In this document: in pieces, positions 8,050-16,361 of the stretch
Layout of the letters: every line of letters starts with the position of its first letter
Numbering within the stretch: the first letter of the stretch is position 1
From: Paenibacillus sanguinis 2301083 = DSM 16941
GTDB lineage: Bacteria; Bacillota; Bacilli; Paenibacillales; Paenibacillaceae
Assembly: GCF_000374825.1 (NCBI RefSeq)
Contig: NZ_KB895382.1
Coordinates: forward strand, 62,001 to 126,000
Length of the DNA stretch: 64,000 nt
Direction: 5' to 3'
The notes under the pieces: generated by a model
Seen by the model: the letters and a program-made list of their open reading frames with translations, nothing else
The model's database searches: none
Told to the model about the DNA's origin: nothing
Made by a program: the position numbers and the translations under genes

Positions 8050-8377
8050 ATTCTTTAACAGCATCCTCTCTGATCTGTTGCTTAGCTCGTTCGAGCATGT
8101 CCTTGAAATTTCTTGATGACTCCTTTTCTTCTTCCCGGGTGTCTACATGTTCAGGAGTTGAAAAAATATCTACCTGGAGGAATTCACTAGTAACCACACT
8201 TTGAATGTCCAATAGGTCATAGACTAATTTAAGAACCACTTTAGCGCGGCAAACACTTGCTTTTTCTTCCTCGAAGATATCAAGAATTTGCCGCACTACT
8301 TTTTTGTCATCTGGATGAGCTAATTCAACATCTTCCAATACCCGTTCATACTTCTCAACGGTATTAATTCCTTCCAT
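7961..8377 (-). CDS. Phage early protein, acidic helical, unknown function
   Basis: 138 residues from ATG at 8377, with GGGGAGG 10 nt upstream. Highly charged and helical (YERVLEDVELAHPDDKKVVRQIL, then NFKDMLERAKQQIREDAVKEFIE, written here as two separate stretches), likely a coiled-coil protein. Its last 30 codons overlap the convergent rightward gene. No family recognised. Confidence 0.7.
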   Translation of the reverse strand: MEGINTVEKYERVLEDVELAHPDDKKVVRQILDIFEEEKASVCRAKVVLKLVYDLLDIQSVVTSEFLQVDIFSTPEHVDTREEEKESSRNFKDMLERAKQQIREDAVKEFIESQNAEPQSQAESSKSISNYCNLPSSL

Positions 8378-8378
8378 G

Positions 8379-8690
8379 CTACTTCGCCTCCCCGTGGTCA
8401 ATATAAACAGATTGTGGTGCTCCATACTTGAGGATCTCACTTGCTAGTTGCTCCTTTGTGACTTCACATTTATTCCGGCCAGCAGTTTCTACCATTCGCC
8501 TAATATCAACTGTTTCTTCACCTAGAATAGATGGCTGTTCCAACACAGGCTCCCTATACACGCTGTAAAGATTAGCAACACTATCTGCAATAGCAGGAAG
8601 CGCCTTTAACTCGTCTGCCCCAGGCTCTGCAATAGTACGCTGTATCCAATTACAAAGTGCAATAATCGTGCTTTTAATTTCCTTTTCCAC
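8379..8690 (-). CDS. Small phage protein, unknown function
   Basis: About 103 residues from GTG at 8690. Extending to ATG at 8708 would translate the ribosome binding site itself (AAGGGAGGG), so GTG is preferred. Predicted helical with a central Pro-rich linker; contains ALCNWIQRTIAEPG and VTKEQLASEILKYG. It lies one base pair upstream of the 7961-8377 gene. No family recognised. Confidence 0.68.
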   Translation of the reverse strand: MEKEIKSTIIALCNWIQRTIAEPGADELKALPAIADSVANLYSVYREPVLEQPSILGEETVDIRRMVETAGRNKCEVTKEQLASEILKYGAPQSVYIDHGEAK

Positions 8691-8704
8691 GCCTAACCCT
8701 CCCT

Positions 8705-8914
8705 TCACGCCGTTTTACTAAGCTTTGGGTCAATATCCAGCAGCTCACCGATCTTGCGCATATAGCTTTTACCGGAGCGTTCCCCGACCATAATCAGGTA
8801 CAGATATTTGTAATTCATGCCTAGCTGCTGCGATAATTCATACTGCGTCATTCCAAGCTCATTCAGGCGGGTCTTTATCTGTACCCCTAGTTGCGTCAGT
8901 TCCCGCTTCCTCAA
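8705..8914 (-). CDS. Small XRE-family HTH protein (Ner/Cro-like)
   Basis: 69 residues from TTG at 8914, which follows a perfect AAGGAGGTGA with 5-nt spacing; the in-frame ATG at 8935 would again read through that site. Residues 10-55 form a Cro/XRE helix-turn-helix: GVQIKTRLNELGMTQYELS then QQLGMNYKYLYLIMVGERSG. A second small DNA-binding protein at the start of the early operon is the position of Mu Ner, which dampens early and repressor transcription; that role is inferred. It overlaps the upstream gene by 56 nt. Confidence 0.82.
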   Translation of the reverse strand: MRKRELTQLGVQIKTRLNELGMTQYELSQQLGMNYKYLYLIMVGERSGKSYMRKIGELLDIDPKLSKTA

Positions 8915-9260
8915 GGCTGTCACCTCCTTCACCAAATACCTGCATTAATTTGGCTTCCTCATAAAGACCTTGCATGTTCGATTGCAAATCTCTCAGATGC
9001 TTTTCCAGATTAGCTAGATATACAAGCTGGCTATTAGATTTAGCTAAGAAACGCTTTACTTCGGCTTCTAGATTCATACGTTCTTCCCTGACTTGGTTCA
9101 GCAGACGGTCATTAATCTCGCCATATGCTCCTACAAGGGTATCTGCTGTCTGCGGCCAGAGGAATTCCACTTCTTCAACTGCGCTCGAAATATGGGAGAA
9201 ACCTTCCTTATAAAGAGACAACAGACGAATGTCAGTAATTTTCTGCATTGGATCGCTCAT
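8859..9260 (-). CDS. First gene of the leftward phage early operon, coiled-coil protein
   Basis: 133 residues from ATG at 9260, with AAGGAGGG 5 nt upstream. Residues 50-110 form a long predicted coiled coil (LLNQVREERMNLEAEVKRFL and LVYLANLEKHLRDLQSNMQG). The C-terminus is Gly/Asp/Glu-rich. It is the promoter-proximal gene behind the operator-controlled early promoter at 9386-9414, so it is expected to be expressed first after derepression. No family recognised. Confidence 0.75.
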   Translation of the reverse strand: MSDPMQKITDIRLLSLYKEGFSHISSAVEEVEFLWPQTADTLVGAYGEINDRLLNQVREERMNLEAEVKRFLAKSNSQLVYLANLEKHLRDLQSNMQGLYEEAKLMQVFGEGGDSLEEAGTDATRGTDKDPPE

Positions 9261-9340
9261 TTGATCCCTCCTTTGCAATCTAATATGCTCACATATTCAG
9301 TTATCAAAGGGCAAAGTAATACATGCTGTCAGTACATACA

Positions 9341-9348
9341 TGATGTGT
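9341..9348 (-). promoter_or_regulatory. Repressor half-site (ACACATCA on the minus strand)
   Basis: One of five ACATCA-type half-sites clustered around the phage switch. It lies between the early promoter and the first early gene, where bound repressor could add a roadblock. Confidence 0.45.
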
Positions 9349-9385
9349 GGTAAACTTTGTGTGATATCTTTTTCTATCTTCTATC

Positions 9386-9414
9386 ATTATAGATGTGAAT
9401 TTACATCAAGTCAA
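9386..9414 (-). promoter_or_regulatory. Early leftward phage promoter with embedded operator
   Basis: Read on the minus strand: TTGACT (9414-9409), 17-nt spacer, TATAAT (9391-9386). The spacer (9392-9408) is almost entirely the palindrome GATGTGAATTTACATC. A sigma-A promoter with near-consensus boxes and ideal spacing, with an operator lying between the boxes, is a direct repression arrangement. It drives the operon starting at 9260. A TATAAT on the plus strand at 9415-9420 could be the -10 of the divergent repressor promoter, although its -35 is weak. Confidence 0.8.
9392..9407. promoter_or_regulatory. Palindromic phage repressor operator
   Basis: GATGTGAATTTACATC is an inverted repeat with one mismatched pair. 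Its half-site TTCACATC recurs at 9430-9438, in the form ACACATCA at 9463-9470 (touching the repressor start codon) and at 9341-9348 inverted, and once inside the repressor gene at 9682-9690. The cluster sits between divergent repressor and early genes, so it is the expected binding array of the 9470-9874 protein. Confidence 0.75.
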
Positions 9415-9429
9415 TATAATAAATGCTTT

Positions 9430-9470
9430 TTCACATCAATAAATTTAAAGAGAGAGGTGAATACACATCA
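9430..9470 (+). promoter_or_regulatory. Two further operator half-sites ahead of the repressor gene
   Basis: TTCACATCA at 9430-9438 and ACACATCA at 9463-9470 repeat the half-site of the palindromic operator. The second overlaps the repressor start codon, which suggests autorepression. Spacing between the two is 33 bp, about three helical turns. Confidence 0.55.
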
Positions 9471-9874
9471 TGAAAACTATCGGGGAAAGAATTGCTTTTT
9501 TAAGGAACTCTAAAGGATTAAAGCAACGAGAACTCATGAATCTGCTTAACTTCAACAATTTAAGTAGATTTGAGAGAAATGAAATGAAGCCTGGCATTGA
9601 TACAATTATCCAACTAGCCAACTTTTTTAACGTTTCAACTGACTGGATACTTACCGGAAGCGAGAAAATTAATGATGCTAATTCACATCAAAATATTTTA
9701 CAGCCAGAAGATGTTGAGTTGTTGGCAAAGATACACCAATTGGGAGATCGTGATCGAATTAAAATTGAGGAAAGAATAGATGTTTTACTTGAAATTGCAG
9801 ATACAGCAAAAGAATCGTATACATCGAAGAATGGAAAGGGCAGAGAGGAAGCCGCCACTAAGCAAGGGGCTTAA
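9470..9874 (+). CDS. Phage XRE-family repressor (CI-like)
   Basis: 134 residues. Residues 1-60 are an XRE helix-turn-helix domain (IGERIAFLRNSKGLKQRELM, then NNLSRFERNEMKPGIDTI and FFNVSTDWILTG). The rest is a charged helical region (DVELLAKIHQLGDRDRIKIE) likely for dimerisation, with a basic tail; no LexA-like peptidase motif is present, so induction is probably not by self-cleavage. GAGAGGTGA precedes ATG at 9470. It is divergent from the early operon and surrounded by ACATCA operator half-sites, as expected of the lysogeny repressor. Confidence 0.9.
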   Translation: MKTIGERIAFLRNSKGLKQRELMNLLNFNNLSRFERNEMKPGIDTIIQLANFFNVSTDWILTGSEKINDANSHQNILQPEDVELLAKIHQLGDRDRIKIEERIDVLLEIADTAKESYTSKNGKGREEAATKQGA

Positions 9875-10326
9875 TTTTTATACCCAAATGATAGACTTTT
9901 CTATCATTATCAGCGGAAACCCCGGTCCCACCTAATGAATTGAACTTTATAAATTCCTTGATACTATTGGGTTTTGAGGGTGGGACACTTATTTTGAGTC
10001 TGTCCCACATGTCCCACCTAAATTCAAGATGCTTTTTGTCATCCCATCAATATCTGACACCCTACCGCTAATATCGTTTAAAGCCTATGGCAAGCCTTTT
10101 TAAAGCTTTTGTAAACCTTTTAAAGCCTCTTGAAATTCAAAAATGAGCAGATTGCGAGTTTTTTTACTCAATCGCAATCTGCTCATTTTTTTGCAAACTA
10201 TCTCATCCCATATTTCCATCACAAAAGCAGCCCATATCCCACGGTTTCCAAGGTCTTCCCGATCAATCTCAAGTTGTCCCACCTTCAAACGTTTTTTGCA
10301 ATCTATCCTACAAAGTCACAAAAGAG
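9875..10326. other. Probable prophage end region, no gene
   Basis: 452 bp without a credible gene. It holds five copies of GTCCCAC(C), at 9925, 9979 (inverted), 10002, 10011 and 10276; imperfect CCTTTTAAAGC repeats at 10095-10130; a 19-bp perfect inverted repeat at 10139-10190; and two near-identical 16-mers, TTTTTTGCAAACTATC (10187-10202) and TTTTTTGCAATCTATC (10292-10307), 105 bp apart. Their minus-strand form with the CA at 10319-10320 would give a terminal 5'-TG, as Mu-family ends have. I infer the transposase-binding end of the prophage. Confidence 0.5.
10139..10190. terminator. 19-bp inverted repeat, bidirectional terminator candidate
   Basis: Arms 10139-10157 and 10172-10190 are perfectly complementary (core GAGCAGATTGCGA), with a 14-nt loop and T-runs on both strands. 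It would stop rightward transcription from the repressor and leftward transcription from the host side. Because the arms share GCAATCT with the adjacent 16-mer repeats, a role as a transposase site is an alternative. Confidence 0.6.
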
Positions 10327-10890
10327 ATGACCAAAGTCAACCGTAACTGGCGCCGTCCCTTCACATGGCTGCTGGCCTTGGTGTTGGTTGGGGCTGCGTT
10401 GTGGGCTGTGGCCTCAGCCTGGCGTTCGGATGGCCAGGAAGCGGGGGCCAGGCGACTCGATGCGGGACAGGCCGCTCCACTCTTCGAGGCTGTCGATAGT
10501 GAAGGAAGCCGGATTTCGCTGGCCGCTAGTCAAGGCAAAGCGGTAGTGTTGAACTTCTGGGCTTCCTGGTGTGGCCCTTGCGTGAACGAGCTGCCCTTGA
10601 TCGAGCGGCTGGCGCAGGAACAGGCTTCCAAGGTTAGCGTGCTGTTCGTGAATGTGGGCGAATCGCGGGGCACGGTCAATGAATTTCTGACCGGGCATGG
10701 CTTTGAATTTCCGGTAATTCTCGATGCTACGGGCAGAATCGCCGAGCTGTACGGCGTAACTTCTCTGCCAACCACTTACATTATTGATCCATATGGAAAC
10801 ATTGCCCAGCCGATCTTTGGAGAGATTACCAGCACAGCGCAGCTACAGTCCTACATAGATGAAGCCAAGTCGGCCTCTCCGCCCCAGTAA
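10327..10890 (+). CDS. TlpA/ResA-like membrane-anchored thiol-disulfide oxidoreductase
   Basis: 187 residues. An N-terminal membrane anchor (residues about 11-31) is followed by a thioredoxin fold with the redox motif WCGPC (Cys82, Cys85) and the cis-proline region SLPTTYIIDP. Such proteins act outside the membrane, reducing disulfides in cytochrome c maturation or sporulation. No good ribosome binding site precedes the ATG, only AAAGAG touching it, and the inferred prophage end lies within a few bases. The native upstream region may therefore have been displaced by insertion. It is convergent with the response regulator. Confidence 0.85.
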   Translation: MTKVNRNWRRPFTWLLALVLVGAALWAVASAWRSDGQEAGARRLDAGQAAPLFEAVDSEGSRISLAASQGKAVVLNFWASWCGPCVNELPLIERLAQEQASKVSVLFVNVGESRGTVNEFLTGHGFEFPVILDATGRIAELYGVTSLPTTYIIDPYGNIAQPIFGEITSTAQLQSYIDEAKSASPPQ

Positions 10891-10907
10891 TGCCAGGTTG
10901 CGGCCTT

Positions 10908-12539
10908 TTACGTCTGCGACAGAGGACGTGAGGGCTTGGCCTGACCCCTCGGCTGCTTTTTATATTCGTTGGGCGTGACCCCAACTTCTTGCTTGAACAA
11001 TTTGGTGAAATAGGAGTAGTTGGTATACCCGACCTGATTGGCTACGGCATAAACGGACAGCTTGCTCGTTTCCAGCAGCCGTTTCGCTACGGAGATCCGT
11101 ACCTGAATAACGTAGCTGCCCAGGGAGATCCCGGTCTCCTTCTTGAATAACCGGGCCAGATAGTCCGGATTCAGATAGACCACCTCTGCCAGATCATTGC
11201 GGGTCAAGTCCTCTCCGTAATGATTATGAATATATTGCTTGATCTCTTCGGCGACGGATTTGGGCTCGGCAGCGAAGTCGTGATAAGCCATCGCGGTATG
11301 AACCAGGTAAGTCACGTATGTTTCCATATCTTCAATCGAATAAAGTGATTGTGCCAGCAGTTGTTCATTAGCTTTGGCCGCATACAGTTTGTGGGCTTCA
11401 ATGCCCTTGAGCTTAAGGAAGGCATAAACAAGCTGCACAATGTCCAGACGGAACAAGGCCAGCCCTGCGGTGTCCAGGGTTTGGAGGTCCAAGCATTCCC
11501 GCAGATAACGCGAGGTTTCCTTTAGAAACTCCCCGGGGTTGTTCTGATGCAGCAATTCTTCCAGCCGCATCAGATCGGGCGGCTGATACTCCGATTGTTT
11601 TGGACGCCAGTCCCGGTCCGCCCAGTATGCGCGGTTGCGTGTTTTGGGCAGGTTATCGTTCATATCCAACAACTGATGGAGTACGGGGCCGATGTTCTCA
11701 ATCTGGTCTGCCAGCCCGATACAGCAGCAGGCATCACATTTCAAATAGGCGCCAGCTCGCTCGAACCATGAGCTCCATAGCTCCTCAAGCACGGCTGATT
11801 CCGGTGCCTGCTTCCATTTAAGAATGACCATCCAATGATAATCGCGGAACTCCAGTACCGTTTCAGCAGTGAACCGGGGGTTCTGTAGCAGCTCATGCAG
11901 AACGTTCTGCAGGGCGAAATCGAACAAACCCTTCTCCTCCCGGCCCATGCTGCCGTTATAAGGGAACACATGAATGAGTACCGGCTGAATCAGGTCGTTC
12001 ATCGAGTAGAAAAGATGCTGGTCCTCCAGGGCTTGCACTACCGCAGCAGGCTTGATAGGAGCGGAGACACTTGCGCCAATCAGCTTGCGCCAGAAGTATT
12101 CCACCAGATTAGCCTGATTTTTTTGCCAATAACCTCCCTCCTGAATGGCCTTTTCCCGAGTTTGCAGCTCCTTCGCTTGCAGGATGGCCTTTTGCAGAAT
12201 CAATTTGAGCTTATCGAATTCTATCGGCTTCAGGAAATATTCAAAGCTTTGCAGCTCGATCGCCTTCTGTGCGTAATTGAAATCGGCGTAATTGGTCAGG
12301 AAGATAGCTTGCACTGTGTAGTTTTCCTCCCGAATCCAGGCCAGCAGCTCCAGCCCGCTGCCCTGCGGCATCTCGATGTCGGAGATCAGGATTTCCACCG
12401 GATGCAGCTGTAATACCTCCCGGGCTTGCGCCACATTGTTGGCTGTAAATACGTTCTCAATGCCAAGCTCGGCCCAATCTATCTTCTTCTCCAGAGCAGT
12501 AACAACGTAGTAATCATCATCAACGACTAATGCATTCAT
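10908..12539 (-). CDS. YesN-type response regulator with AraC output domain
   Basis: 543 residues. A receiver domain spans residues 1-120: acidic DDD at 7-9, phosphoacceptor Asp54 in ISDIEMP, Thr-like FLTNYADF and Lys in YFLKPIE. A long central region follows, and a C-terminal AraC DNA-binding domain has two helix-turn-helices (RNDLAEVVYLNPDYLARLF and SVYAVANQVGYTNYSYFTKL). It lies 3 bp after the sensor kinase gene, forming one leftward operon. Proteins of this type in Paenibacillus typically control neighbouring sugar ABC transporters, here the divergent maltodextrin-like operon starting at 14710. Confidence 0.93.
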   Translation of the reverse strand: MNALVVDDDYYVVTALEKKIDWAELGIENVFTANNVAQAREVLQLHPVEILISDIEMPQGSGLELLAWIREENYTVQAIFLTNYADFNYAQKAIELQSFEYFLKPIEFDKLKLILQKAILQAKELQTREKAIQEGGYWQKNQANLVEYFWRKLIGASVSAPIKPAAVVQALEDQHLFYSMNDLIQPVLIHVFPYNGSMGREEKGLFDFALQNVLHELLQNPRFTAETVLEFRDYHWMVILKWKQAPESAVLEELWSSWFERAGAYLKCDACCCIGLADQIENIGPVLHQLLDMNDNLPKTRNRAYWADRDWRPKQSEYQPPDLMRLEELLHQNNPGEFLKETSRYLRECLDLQTLDTAGLALFRLDIVQLVYAFLKLKGIEAHKLYAAKANEQLLAQSLYSIEDMETYVTYLVHTAMAYHDFAAEPKSVAEEIKQYIHNHYGEDLTRNDLAEVVYLNPDYLARLFKKETGISLGSYVIQVRISVAKRLLETSKLSVYAVANQVGYTNYSYFTKLFKQEVGVTPNEYKKQPRGQAKPSRPLSQT

Positions 12540-12542
12540 CGG

Positions 12543-14276
12543 CTACACTCCTGTTCGTTCCGGTATGACCGGGAGAGATAAAGTGACGCAGGCCCCGCCA
12601 TTTTGGCCATTAGAGAAGGATACATTGGCCAGGCCATGATACAAGGAATTCAAGCGTTGCATTGTGTTCATGATTCCGATATGCGTTCCCGCCGACTGAT
12701 CCAGTGGCAACCCCTGCTGCAAATCATGCAAAATATCGGGCGGAAACCCTGGTCCTGTATCGGTTATACCGATCGTCATGCGCTGTTCCCCATCTTTCTC
12801 ATCAGCCCTTACCAAGAGCTTCACCTGTACCTCCGAGACTCGGGATACCGCGTATTTGACTGCATTCTCCACAAAGGTTTGCAGCACGAGCGGGGGAATG
12901 GGCGTATCGGTCAATTCGTCCGCCTGCTCAATGTGATAGGCCAGGGCGTTTTGGTATCGATGCTTCTGAATATCAAGGTAGATTCTTACATGCTCAATTT
13001 CGTCGCCCAATTTCACAAAATCCCCATCATTCTGAAAAATATAACGAAAATACTTCGAGGTAGATAAGGCCATTTGCTCAATCTCTTCATGCATCTGCAT
13101 TTGGGCCATGCTATAAATGTTGGTCAGACAGTTCAGGAAGAAGTGGGGCTTGATTTGCAGCTTCATATAATCCAGTTGGATGCGCTGCTTCTCCAGCTCC
13201 CGCTCGTACAGATCGATTTTGAATTTCTTGATTTGCCGGACCAGAGTGACAAATTGCTTCCCGGCCCGCTCTAACTCCACAATCTTGCTGCTCTCGAATT
13301 CCAGCGGCTCGCCATCTTCCGTCCAGAAGGCCAAATTGTAAGAGAAGCTCTTGATGGGCAGCAGGACCTTGTTGCGAAAATAAAGCAGGATAAAGCCCAG
13401 GCTGCAGATCAGAATCACCGCCAACAGGATGATCAGAAGCTGGGCCACCATAATCTTCTCGAACGCTCCGAACTGAATGACCAGTTGGACATGGAAGGAA
13501 GCATCGGTGAATTCTCCATCCACCGTCGTGCCGGCCTGGAACAAACTCGGCAGCGAAGAGGGACCTGGCATTTCCTCCAGCGGCTTGCCGTTGTTGGAGA
13601 CAGGGCTGCTCAGATGCCGGTTGCTGCTGTCAATCAGCGAGACGAATCCGTTCTCCCCTAAGTTGAGCTGCCGCAAGGGGCGGATGAGGTTATCAGCCGA
13701 AACGAGACTGATCATGTAGCTGTCGTAATACGGAACGATATTCGTAATGTAGTAGGTATCTTCAATCTTCACCGGCGTCCATTTGGAATATATTTTCTCA
13801 TATACATTCCGGTCGGCCTCCACATTGGTCATGATCTGCTCTTTAAGCTGAACATAATGAGCGTAGGGAATGCTGATCGGAGCGCAATTGAGGAAAAAAT
13901 CCTGTTTCTTCAGATAGACAAAAAAGTTGTATTCCTGCCCATAATTTTTTTGCAGCTCGTTAAAGCGTTTATGCAAATTCTCATTCCCCTCGAAAAATTC
14001 GATGCTGTTCATGCCGCTTGTATTCATCGCCCGCAGGCTTTCGTCGTTCGCCAGGGTCCAGCCGATATAATGATTGATATAGGCAAAATCATGATTAATC
14101 CGGTTAATGTATAAGCTGGCGGTGTCCTGTAAATATCGGGTGGATTGCTGTTTGACGATGGAGATCGCCGAGATGCTGATAGCAACATCCACGATCAGGA
14201 CAATCAAGGAAATCAGGAACATGATATGGACATAATGCCGAATCGGATACTGTTTGTTTCCTGTAGGTTTGTTCAT
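12543..14276 (-). CDS. YesM-type sensor histidine kinase
   Basis: 577 residues from ATG at 14276 (a TTG at 14294 is an alternative). A transmembrane helix near residues 12-40 and a second near 280-305 flank an extracellular sensor of about 230 residues. The cytoplasmic part holds the His_kinase motif LKLQIKPHFFLNCL with the phosphoacceptor His, and an HATPase with PPLVLQTFVENAVKYA and DTGPGFP. It pairs with the downstream YesN-type regulator. Ligand is presumably an oligosaccharide handled by the divergent transporter; that is inference from location. Confidence 0.93.
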   Translation of the reverse strand: MNKPTGNKQYPIRHYVHIMFLISLIVLIVDVAISISAISIVKQQSTRYLQDTASLYINRINHDFAYINHYIGWTLANDESLRAMNTSGMNSIEFFEGNENLHKRFNELQKNYGQEYNFFVYLKKQDFFLNCAPISIPYAHYVQLKEQIMTNVEADRNVYEKIYSKWTPVKIEDTYYITNIVPYYDSYMISLVSADNLIRPLRQLNLGENGFVSLIDSSNRHLSSPVSNNGKPLEEMPGPSSLPSLFQAGTTVDGEFTDASFHVQLVIQFGAFEKIMVAQLLIILLAVILICSLGFILLYFRNKVLLPIKSFSYNLAFWTEDGEPLEFESSKIVELERAGKQFVTLVRQIKKFKIDLYERELEKQRIQLDYMKLQIKPHFFLNCLTNIYSMAQMQMHEEIEQMALSTSKYFRYIFQNDGDFVKLGDEIEHVRIYLDIQKHRYQNALAYHIEQADELTDTPIPPLVLQTFVENAVKYAVSRVSEVQVKLLVRADEKDGEQRMTIGITDTGPGFPPDILHDLQQGLPLDQSAGTHIGIMNTMQRLNSLYHGLANVSFSNGQNGGACVTLSLPVIPERTGV

Positions 14277-14581
14277 AGCTCGCTCGCGCTGCAACCTTTC
14301 CCGCGCGCAATCCCGGCGCGTCCTAAAATGATGTGCAATGTATTTGTGAATGCGCTTTTATGAGGTGTTGTCTTTATTATAAATCTTTCATTTTAAAATA
14401 AAATACGCGATTCTTGCGCCCGGCCCGGAAAGTCCGAAAAGGACATAGGAAGGTCTGAATAACGTTATAACTTGCCTGTTCACCCGCGTCTGGATGTGGC
14501 TGGTAGAAGCTGGACTTCAGGCAAAGGTCCGGATTTTTACCGCAAAGGGTCCAGTTTGTAAGATGCTGGGGGTTTATACTA
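14277..14581. other. Divergent intergenic region
   Basis: Between the kinase gene and the solute-binding protein operon. A minus-strand TATAAT (14381-14376) could be the -10 of the kinase operon, with a poor -35. No regulator site was firmly identified; the response-regulator target should lie in here. The right part is occupied by a dispersed repeat. Confidence 0.35.
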
Positions 14582-14683
14582 AAAGTGCGGTTCAAAAAGT
14601 CAGGTTTTCAGCACCCAAGCGTATGCTTTCAATGTGCGTTTTGACAAAACGCTTTAGGTTGGATGAAGCTGGGGACTGAGTAG
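14582..14683 (+). repeat. Dispersed repeat, TTCAAAAAGTC family, truncated copy A
   Basis: Starts AAAGTGCGGTTCAAAAAGTC and continues through a hairpin-like GCGTTTTGACAAAACGC to GGTTGGATGAAG and GGGACTGAGTAG. It aligns by eye with the left parts of the copies at 57416 and (inverted) 60183, but the right terminal inverted repeat is missing. It sits only 27 bp before the solute-binding protein start, so it forms part of that gene's leader. Confidence 0.8.
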
Positions 14684-14709
14684 TTATTCACCATGAACGG
14701 GGGGTTAAT

Positions 14710-16347
14710 ATGGAAAGGCTTAATATGAAAATGCCGACTGGTCAGCGATGGTCTATAGCCATGACGTTGGTATTGGCATTAGCCTTGGTCTTGACGGGCT
14801 GTGGGGGAACAGTGGGGGATGAAGGTGAACCGGCCAATGAGGGCGATGGTAACGCCAGTATAGAAAGCGGTTTCAATAAAGAGGGCTTGCCGATTGTATC
14901 CAAGCCTATTACTTTGAAGGTGTTAACGATGCGCTGGGGCAATATGGGCGATACCTTCACGAAGAATCAGTGGTTGCAGGATCTGGAGAAGAACACCAAT
15001 GTCAAAATCGAATGGCAGGTTGTTTCCTCCAATGATTGGAATGAACAGAAATCCATTATGCTGGCCAGCGGCACGTTGCCGGATATTATTATCGGTGACC
15101 AGACGCTGAGCGATTCGGATATTATCAACAATCTGAACTACTTCCGTCCACTGGACGATTATATCGATACGTATATGCCTAATCTCAAGGCTGCCATGGA
15201 ACAGTCGCCCGAGCTCAAGAAGATCAGTACGTTCCCGGACGGGAAAATGTATTCCTTGCCGGCGAGCCAGCCAGCCTCTCCGAAGAGCACCCGCCAGCCT
15301 GTCATCAACAAGCAATGGCTCGACAAGCTGGGGCTTGAGGTTCCGGATACGATTGAAGACCTTCATGCGGTCTTTAAAGCGTTCAAGGAGCAGGACCCTA
15401 ACGGCAATGGCAAAAAGGATGAAATTCCGTATACCGAGGCAGGGCTTGGCGCCTTGCTTGATCCCTTTGGCATTACGGACCTCAATAACAACAACATGAT
15501 GATGAAGGATGGCCAGCCGTTGTTCATTCCGACCTCTGAGGAATACAAGGCAGGCATCGAATGGGCCCATCAATTGTACAGCGAGGGCCTGATTGATAGG
15601 GAGCTCTACACTCAGGATGGCAGCATGACATCAGCCAAGCAGCAGAATATGGAGGCGCCAATCGTGGGCTTTAGCTATCAATGGACTCCTGATGCGGTTT
15701 TCGGCAAATGGGGGGACCAATATGTGGCGATTCCCCCTCTCAAGGGACCGGATGGTCAGCGTTATCAGAATGGTAATCCCAACGGCAACGGCTTGAGCCG
15801 CAACCAATTGCTCATCACAACGTTCTGCGAATATCCGGAGGTAGCGGCCCGGTGGGCTGACCAATTCTACACGGATGAAGCGAGCATTCAGAACTTCTGG
15901 GGAGCGATTGGCACCGTCATTCAGAAGAATGAGGATGGAACCTACACGCTGATGGATCCGCCGGAAGGAACGAGCGCAGACGCTTGGTATTGGGAGCAAT
16001 CGCTGCGGAGCTTTGGACCGAAATATGTCAGTCCATCCTTTGAGGAGAAGCTAGTGCTTAATCCGGAGACCGGGGATGGGCTTAAGCTGGAGATCGATAA
16101 GCTGGGCAGCGAGTTCGTGACTACGCCGTTCCCGAGCGTAATGTACACCGCCGAAGAATTCCGTGAATTGCCGACCTTGACCACGGATATTGATAGCTAT
16201 GTCGCTACGATGCGAGCGGGCTGGGTTACTAAAGGCGGGATTGATAAGGATTGGGACGGTTACATCAAGAAGCTGAACGACATGGGGCTGGAGCGGCTGC
16301 TGCAAATCCGCACCGAGGCTTACAACCGTTATGCAGGCGCTAACTGA
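14710..16347 (+). CDS. Extracellular sugar-binding lipoprotein of an ABC transporter (copy 1)
   Basis: 545 residues. A lipoprotein signal with lipobox LTGC (Cys about residue 31) is followed by an acidic Gly/Asn linker and a family-1-type solute-binding domain of the large LplA-like class found with LplB/YtcP permeases. It captures oligosaccharides outside the membrane. It is nearly a duplicate of the protein at 20711-22339: by eye about four of five residues agree across the mature part, diverging mostly in the signal and linker. Two start codons (14710 and 14725) both have acceptable ribosome binding sites. Expression is probably under the divergent YesM/YesN pair. Confidence 0.93.
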   Translation: MERLNMKMPTGQRWSIAMTLVLALALVLTGCGGTVGDEGEPANEGDGNASIESGFNKEGLPIVSKPITLKVLTMRWGNMGDTFTKNQWLQDLEKNTNVKIEWQVVSSNDWNEQKSIMLASGTLPDIIIGDQTLSDSDIINNLNYFRPLDDYIDTYMPNLKAAMEQSPELKKISTFPDGKMYSLPASQPASPKSTRQPVINKQWLDKLGLEVPDTIEDLHAVFKAFKEQDPNGNGKKDEIPYTEAGLGALLDPFGITDLNNNNMMMKDGQPLFIPTSEEYKAGIEWAHQLYSEGLIDRELYTQDGSMTSAKQQNMEAPIVGFSYQWTPDAVFGKWGDQYVAIPPLKGPDGQRYQNGNPNGNGLSRNQLLITTFCEYPEVAARWADQFYTDEASIQNFWGAIGTVIQKNEDGTYTLMDPPEGTSADAWYWEQSLRSFGPKYVSPSFEEKLVLNPETGDGLKLEIDKLGSEFVTTPFPSVMYTAEEFRELPTLTTDIDSYVATMRAGWVTKGGIDKDWDGYIKKLNDMGLERLLQIRTEAYNRYAGAN

Positions 16348-16361
16348 TTGTCTCTGTAACG

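Noticed and set aside
10327..10890. TlpA-like gene as phage cargo
   Set aside because: Its composition matches the host and the proposed phage end precedes it; it is more likely a host gene next to the insertion.
14640..14672. Promoter TTGACA in front of the 14710 gene
   Set aside because: TTGACA is present, but no -10 box lies at 16-18 bp, and the hexamer belongs to the hairpin of the dispersed repeat.
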